From Helicobacter pylori (GTDB lineage Bacteria > Campylobacterota > Campylobacteria > Campylobacterales > Helicobacteraceae): a stretch of DNA of 39,744 nt. Below, in pieces: positions 36,467 to 39,744 of this stretch. The translations under genes and the position numbers were made by a program. Each line of letters begins with the position of its first letter. Position 1 is the first letter of the stretch. The notes below the pieces were generated by a model. It worked only from the letters and a program-made list of their open reading frames with translations. It did not search any database and was not told where the DNA came from. Location of the stretch: the NCBI RefSeq assembly GCF_030062585.1, contig NZ_CP071935.1, positions 996,996 through 1,036,739 on the forward strand, given 5' to 3'.

Positions 36467-39400
36467 ATGCTAAAAGAATATCTAGAAAGCATTAAAGATC
36501 TGACGCCTGAAAGTAATGAACACACGCACCGCCCTTCTTTATACAACTTGCTTGATAGCTTAAAAGACCATTTCAATAAAGAATTTGAGATTGAGCATGA
36601 GCCTAAAAGAGAGCGAGGAAGTCAGCCTGATTTTCGCGTTTCTTATCAAGGGCTTAACATCGGCTATATAGAAAATAAAAAAGTGGGGTTCGATCTTAAC
36701 CAACTCTTAGAAGAAAAACAAATCCTTAAATACTTAGAATTAAACCCTAATCTCATGCTCACCGATTATCTTAATTTCATGTGGGTAGGGAAAGATGAGA
36801 ATAACGCCCCTTTAATCAAAAAAGAAATCTCTGTCGCTAGCCTTGATGAACTCTCTAAACCCTTAAAACCCAACCCGCAAACCGAGCGCGATTTAATTGA
36901 ATTGTTCAAAAGCTTTTTCAATTACGAAGCAGCCCCTATTACTAACGCTAAAGATTTCGCAACGCATTTAAGCCCGCGCACCAGGTATTTAAAAGACGCT
37001 TTAATCCAATACCAAAAAGACGATCAAGTTTCTAGCATTTTTAAGAATTTTAAAGAATATCTTTATGAAGAATTGAGTTTTGAAGACTTTAGCGATGCGT
37101 TCGCTCAAACGCTCACCTACAGCCTTTTTCTAGCCAAGCTCAACCACCCTTTTGAAAAAATAGATTTCAATAATGTGAGGAGTTCCATCCCTAAAAACTT
37201 CGCTGTGATCAGAGAAATGGCGGATTTTTTAAAGAGGCTTGATAGCATAAAAGAAATCCAATGGCTTTTAAATGAAATTTTAAGCTTGATCAATCATGTT
37301 GATATGGGCTCTATTATTAAAGATTTGAATGACGATAAAGACCCTTATTTGCACTTTTATGAAACCTTTTTAAGCGCTTATGACCCTAAATTGCGAGAGA
37401 AGAAGGGCGTGTACTACACCCCAGATTCTGTGGTGAAATTCATCATTAACGCTTTGGATAGTTTGCTTAAAACGCATTTCAAAGACGCTCCCTTAGGCTT
37501 AAAAAGCGCTTTAGATAACGAAAACATCAAGCTCTTAGACTTTGCCACCGGCACCGGCACTTTTTTATTGGAAGCGTTTAGAAAAGCGCTAGAAGTGAGA
37601 AAAACAAGCGATGGAAGCACCTCCACTAAAGAAGACAAATACCAAAATCTCTTGAAGCAATTCTATGGGTTTGAATATTTGATCGCTCCTTATGCGATCG
37701 CTCATTTGAACCTCAGCCAAGCCTTTAAGCAGGAGTTTAAAAAGCCTCTCAAAGAAAACGACGCGCTTCAAATCATTTTAACCAACACCCTCATACAGCC
37801 TAGTGAGATCGCCGCTCATCGTGGGCTAAGCCCGATTTTTGAAAAAGAGCTTAAAAGCGCTCAAGAAATTAAAAAAAATGAAAATATCCTTATCATCACC
37901 GGTAATCCCCCTTATAGCGGGGCGAGCAGTAATGATGGCTTGTTTGAATGGGAAGTGAAAGCCACTTACGGCATAGAGCCTGAATTTCAAACCATAGAAA
38001 TAGAAAAAAACATTAAACTCACCGATAAAATCCAAACGCTTTTAAAGAATATTCAAAAACAAAAAGAAAGCGGTAGTAAAAACGATCTAAAGAAACTTAA
38101 AAACCTCCATTCTAAATACAAACTGCAAAAGGAGAAAAACCCTAAATGGCTCTTAGACGATTACGTGAAATTCATGCGTTTCGCTCAAAACAAGATCGAA
38201 TCGTTAGGGCATGGCCTTTTTGGCTTTATCTCTAACAACGCTTTTTTAGACAACCCTACTTTTAGGGGGTTAAGGCGCTCTCTTTTAGAATGCTACGATG
38301 AGCTTTATATTTTAAATTTGCATGGAAACGCTAGGAAAAAGGAGGAAACCCCACAAGGCGCAAAAGATGAAAACGTTTTCAATATCAAACAAGGCGTGTC
38401 CATCAACCTCTTTGTCAAAAAGGCGCAAACAACCAAGCAAAAAATCTATTATTATGATGTTTATGGCGAAAGGGCTGAAAAATACGCCTTTTTAGCCCAA
38501 AACGATTTGAATAGTATTGAATGGCTTGAGCTTGCCCCAAGGGAGCCTTTTTACTTACTCATACCCCAAAAAACGCCCTTGTTAGATGAATACGAACAAG
38601 GCTTTAGCGTTCAGGATATGTTTCAAATCTCAAGTGTGGGGATTGTTACAGGAAAAGATAGAATTTTTATTGCTAACAACACTGAAAGTTTAAAAGAACA
38701 AGTCTTAAAATATTGTAATGAATTTAACGAACAATGCGTCAAGGACATTCACTATCGTCCTTTTGATATACGCAAAGTTTATTACGACACCAAAAAACTA
38801 GAAAGAGCAAGGGAGAACACATTTAAACACATGTTACCCCCCCCCCCCCAACAAACCCTAAAACACCCAATCAAACGCGCAAAAATGTCGCGCTAAACAC
38901 CCCACGACAGCTAAAAAACAACGATAAAAGTTGGACGCAATGCTTTATAAGCTCTAGCATTAACGATCAGGGGTTAAGCTCTGGGGGCAATGGAGCTGGG
39001 GTCAATTACCCCCTTTATCAGTTTAGAAATCCCAACTACACCGAAAATTTTACGCCAGAGTTTAGAAGCTTTATAGATAAGCGCTATAACCACTCTTTTG
39101 AGCCGCTAGAGGTTTTAGGCTATATTTATGCGCTATTGTATTCCCCACATTACCGCAAGCGTTACGAAGATTTTCTCAAAGCCGATTACCCTAAAATCCT
39201 TTTCACAAACAATAAAGATTTGTTTAGGGCTTTAAGCCTTTTAGGGATTGAACTAATCGGCTTGCATGTCTTAAATAAAGAAAGCTTGAATCACAGCTTT
39301 GAAAAATTAAAAGACGCTACCATAGGCGAATCCCGCTATAAAGATGAGTGTAACCCCATTATCAAAAAACCCTTTTATAACGAACCAGAACAACGGCTTT

Positions 39401-39744
39401 ATATCAACCATAGCGCTTATTTTAGGGGGGTGAGTAAAGAAATTTATGATTATAGAATAGGGGGGTATGGCGTTTTAGACAAGTATTTAAAAAGCCACAA
39501 AAACGAGCCTTGCGACTTTGATCATGTAAGCAACATCATTAAAGTCATCGCGCGCACGATTGAAATCCAAAAAACGCTTGGATTTTTAACGAGCGATTTG
39601 CCTCATTTAAAAGGGAATGACAGCCAAGCGTTAATGCAAGAAATCTTGCAAAATCCACCCCCCCCCCCCCATTTAATGCCAATATCGCCCTTATCTTATC
39701 GCGCCAAGCCAAAGCCATCGGAGATTTTGACTTTGATGCCGCAT
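36467..39744 (+). CDS. Fused type IIG restriction-methyltransferase, frameshifted at C13, partial at window end
   Basis: One polypeptide carries nuclease, methyltransferase and specificity parts. The N-terminal PD-(D/E)xK site is PDFRV at 54-58 with EnK at 69-71. SAM motif I DFATGTGTF starts at Asp358, and motif IV NPPYSG is at 480-485, typical of gamma-class N6-adenine methyltransferases. C13 at 38837-38849 shifts the frame, so translation stops at 38894-38896 (809 residues). The adjacent frame continues from 38851 as NVALNTPRQL and is open for about 800 bp to a second C13 tract at 39658. After that, the plausible frame (FNANIALILSRQAK) again requires 11 or 14 C. The gene runs off the right edge. 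It corresponds to an H. pylori locus annotated as two ORFs. It follows nadC by 24 bp with AAAGGGG before ATG. Confidence 0.88.
38837..38849 (+). repeat. C13 homopolymer, first switch in the type IIG gene
   Basis: ATG-TTA is followed by 13 C and then A-ACA-AAC. The downstream frame is joined only if tract length plus one is divisible by three (11 or 14). At 13 the frame closes 47 bases later. Confidence 0.92.
39658..39670 (+). repeat. C13 homopolymer, second switch in the type IIG gene
   Basis: CAA-AAT-CCA is followed by 13 C and then ATTTAATGCC. Read with 13 C the frame gives HLMPISPLSYRAK, whereas 11 or 14 C gives PFNANIALILSRQAKAIG, which resembles real protein. Confidence 0.85.

Overview
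The window reads as a Helicobacter pylori chromosome segment. Gene content and order match this species: bioB, tyrA, lon, bamD, fliW, fabZ-lpxA-clpX-mreB-mreC, crdRS, dnaB, comEC, psd, nadA-nadC. The DNA is AT-rich, and long homopolymer tracts interrupt several restriction-modification (R-M) genes, as is typical of H. pylori. Identifications come from protein motifs and remembered family and gene-order knowledge; no database search was run.

Layout. 1-195: an 8-bp tandem repeat entering from the left edge. 196-1922 (minus): a YihY/BrkB-type membrane protein and bioB. 2124-6456 (plus): a type III R-M pair, res then mod, with res frameshifted by a C10 tract. 6575-7438: a secreted DNA/RNA non-specific nuclease. 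7765-11782 (minus): tyrA, lon, bamD. 12192-17245 (plus): fliW, then the envelope, proteostasis and cell-shape cluster fabZ, lpxA, clpX, mreB, mreC. 17296-22659 (minus): a second type III pair, mod then res in reading direction, with a G14 tract that keeps mod in frame. 22778-25824 (plus): an inserted MboII-like type IIS R-M island (two methyltransferases and an HNH nuclease), flanked by duplicated pieces of the neighbouring mod and crdR genes. 25912-36442 (plus): a tightly packed run, crdR, crdS, nnr, dnaB, comEC, mqnP, two unknown genes, psd, nadA, nadC. 36467 to the right edge: a fused restriction-methylation gene broken by two separate C13 tracts.

How it works together. Housekeeping blocks (biotin, NAD, phosphatidylethanolamine, lipid A, menaquinone, replication, DNA uptake, cell shape) are separated by four R-M systems. 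At least three of these can be switched by replication slippage: res1 appears OFF (C10), mod2 appears ON (G14), and the fused type IIG gene appears OFF (C13). The copper-sensing kinase crdS also looks frameshifted at an A8 tract just after its start codon.

I did not find a new class of system. The most informative observations are the insertion scar around the type IIS island, the set of slippage switches and their present states, and two small membrane-protein-like ORFs, one of them apparently frameshifted. No tRNA, rRNA, CRISPR array, transposase or insertion-sequence ends were recognised.
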